From positions 1 to 5,103 of the forward strand of contig CAYXVU010000328.1 in NCBI GenBank assembly GCA_964468725.1: DNA of 5,103 nucleotides, written 5' to 3'. Origin of the DNA: CAYXVU01 sp964468725 (GTDB lineage: Bacteria > Acidobacteriota > Blastocatellia > UBA7656). Positions within the stretch are counted from its first letter, which is position 1; each line of letters opens with the position of its first letter. The notes under the pieces are model-generated. The model was not told the DNA's origin and searched no databases. It saw only the letters and a list, made by a program, of their open reading frames with translations. This document shows positions 4,711 to 5,103 of the stretch, piece after piece. The translations under genes were made by a program, and so were the position numbers.

Positions 4711-5103
4711 GTGTTCAAGAAAATCTTTGCCATAGGATTCGTCTACCTGATCGCCACTTTCGGATGGATGACGCTCGGCGGCACGATTATGTATCGCACG
4801 GACAATCAGGATTCCAAACTCAAACAAGAAGTCGGCCAACTGTGGGGCACGCCCATCTATCAACGCGCGCCATGGGGCAAACTGGCCGTTGAACGCACCG
4901 CGCTGGTCGAAAAGTACGACCCGACGATTAAGAAGAAAGTTATCGAAACCAATCAGGTCATTGATGAACTCGATATGACGCTGATTCACAGTGACATCAA
5001 AGTGGATTTCAAACTCGATCAACGCCAAAAAGGTCTGCTCTGGTATTCGATGTACGGCGTCACCTTTGCTGCCAACTACGCCTTCGAAAATCTGCATGAC
5101 AAG
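4711..5103 (+). CDS. membrane-anchored protein, possibly CreD-like (partial, runs off right edge)
   Basis: The first 131 residues are present with no stop. A GTG start with a strong GGAGG site is used. The opening FKKIFAIGFVYLIATFGWMTLG (about 2-23) is one membrane segment with lysines on the cytoplasmic side. The following region (TIMYRTDNQDSKLKQEVGQLWG, 25-46) and later residues are hydrophilic and probably extracytoplasmic. The motif RQKGLLWYSMYGVTFAANYAFEN (about 105-127) recalls the pattern of CreD-type inner-membrane proteins, where a similar beta-rich segment follows one N-terminal helix; this is a weak memory-based likeness. The other CreD helices would lie beyond the window. The gene is divergent from the thiF-like gene with 197 bases between their start codons. 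A long minus-strand frame overlaps it, but this frame has the ribosome binding site and a natural membrane-protein sequence. Confidence 0.75.
   Translation, partial: MFKKIFAIGFVYLIATFGWMTLGGTIMYRTDNQDSKLKQEVGQLWGTPIYQRAPWGKLAVERTALVEKYDPTIKKKVIETNQVIDELDMTLIHSDIKVDFKLDQRQKGLLWYSMYGVTFAANYAFENLHDK

Noticed and set aside
4603..5097. 164-codon open frame on the minus strand
   Set aside because: It is the shadow of the plus-strand gene starting at 4711, which has a GGAGG site, a clean membrane segment and natural composition; the minus frame also runs through the ribosome binding site and the intergenic region.
1..5103. CRISPR array, rRNA, riboswitch or replication origin
   Set aside because: No regularly spaced repeats, rRNA-like segments, recognisable riboswitch cores or DnaA-box clusters were seen on either strand.

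Overview
The window looks like a chromosomal stretch from a moderately GC-rich bacterium. Most genes sampled by hand are near 60% GC. The Sec/lipobox signal, the sigma70-type promoters and the bacterial-type tRNA-Gln fit a bacterium. An Acidobacteriota-like or similar environmental lineage is possible, but that is an impression from gene style, not a demonstrated assignment.

Left edge (1-403): the window opens inside the 5' end of an IS3-family insertion sequence. Its terminal repeat ends near 104, and the first 14 codons of its OrfA run off the left edge on the minus strand. About 77 bases further on is a minus-strand tRNA-Gln (anticodon CUG, 182-252) with a near-consensus promoter at 266-295. 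Bases 253-403 hold that promoter and a weak plus-strand promoter candidate for fmt, but no gene that I can support.

Centre-left (404-2067): fmt (methionyl-tRNA formyltransferase) is complete on the plus strand. It is followed by an AT-richer (about 45% GC) minus-strand gene encoding a DUF5063-like protein of unknown function. This gene sits between inverted copies of a 9-base sequence, GTTAGACGC. In sequence and spacing these resemble the core sites of an integron gene cassette, though no complete attC site is visible. A strong intrinsic terminator for the next minus-strand unit lies just beyond the right boundary.

Centre-right (2094-4558): three minus-strand genes in line, probably one transcription unit. 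They are a ThiF/MoeB-type E1-like adenylyltransferase with an extra C-terminal domain, an unrecognised protein with a C-terminal hydrophobic segment, and a TlpA/ResA-like thioredoxin-fold lipoprotein. The middle gene may carry a frameshift: a different frame continues into a coherent Gly-rich, CxxC-containing tail that ends 49 bases before the lipoprotein start codon.

Right edge (4711-5103): a plus-strand gene with a strong ribosome binding site and a GTG start encodes a protein with an N-terminal membrane segment and runs off the window. It faces away from the thiF unit, so 4514-4710 is a divergent intergenic region. The core genes serve translation initiation (fmt, tRNA-Gln), sulfur-carrier activation (thiF-like) and envelope thiol redox (tlpA-like). 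The accessory signals are the IS end and the cassette-like DUF5063 unit.
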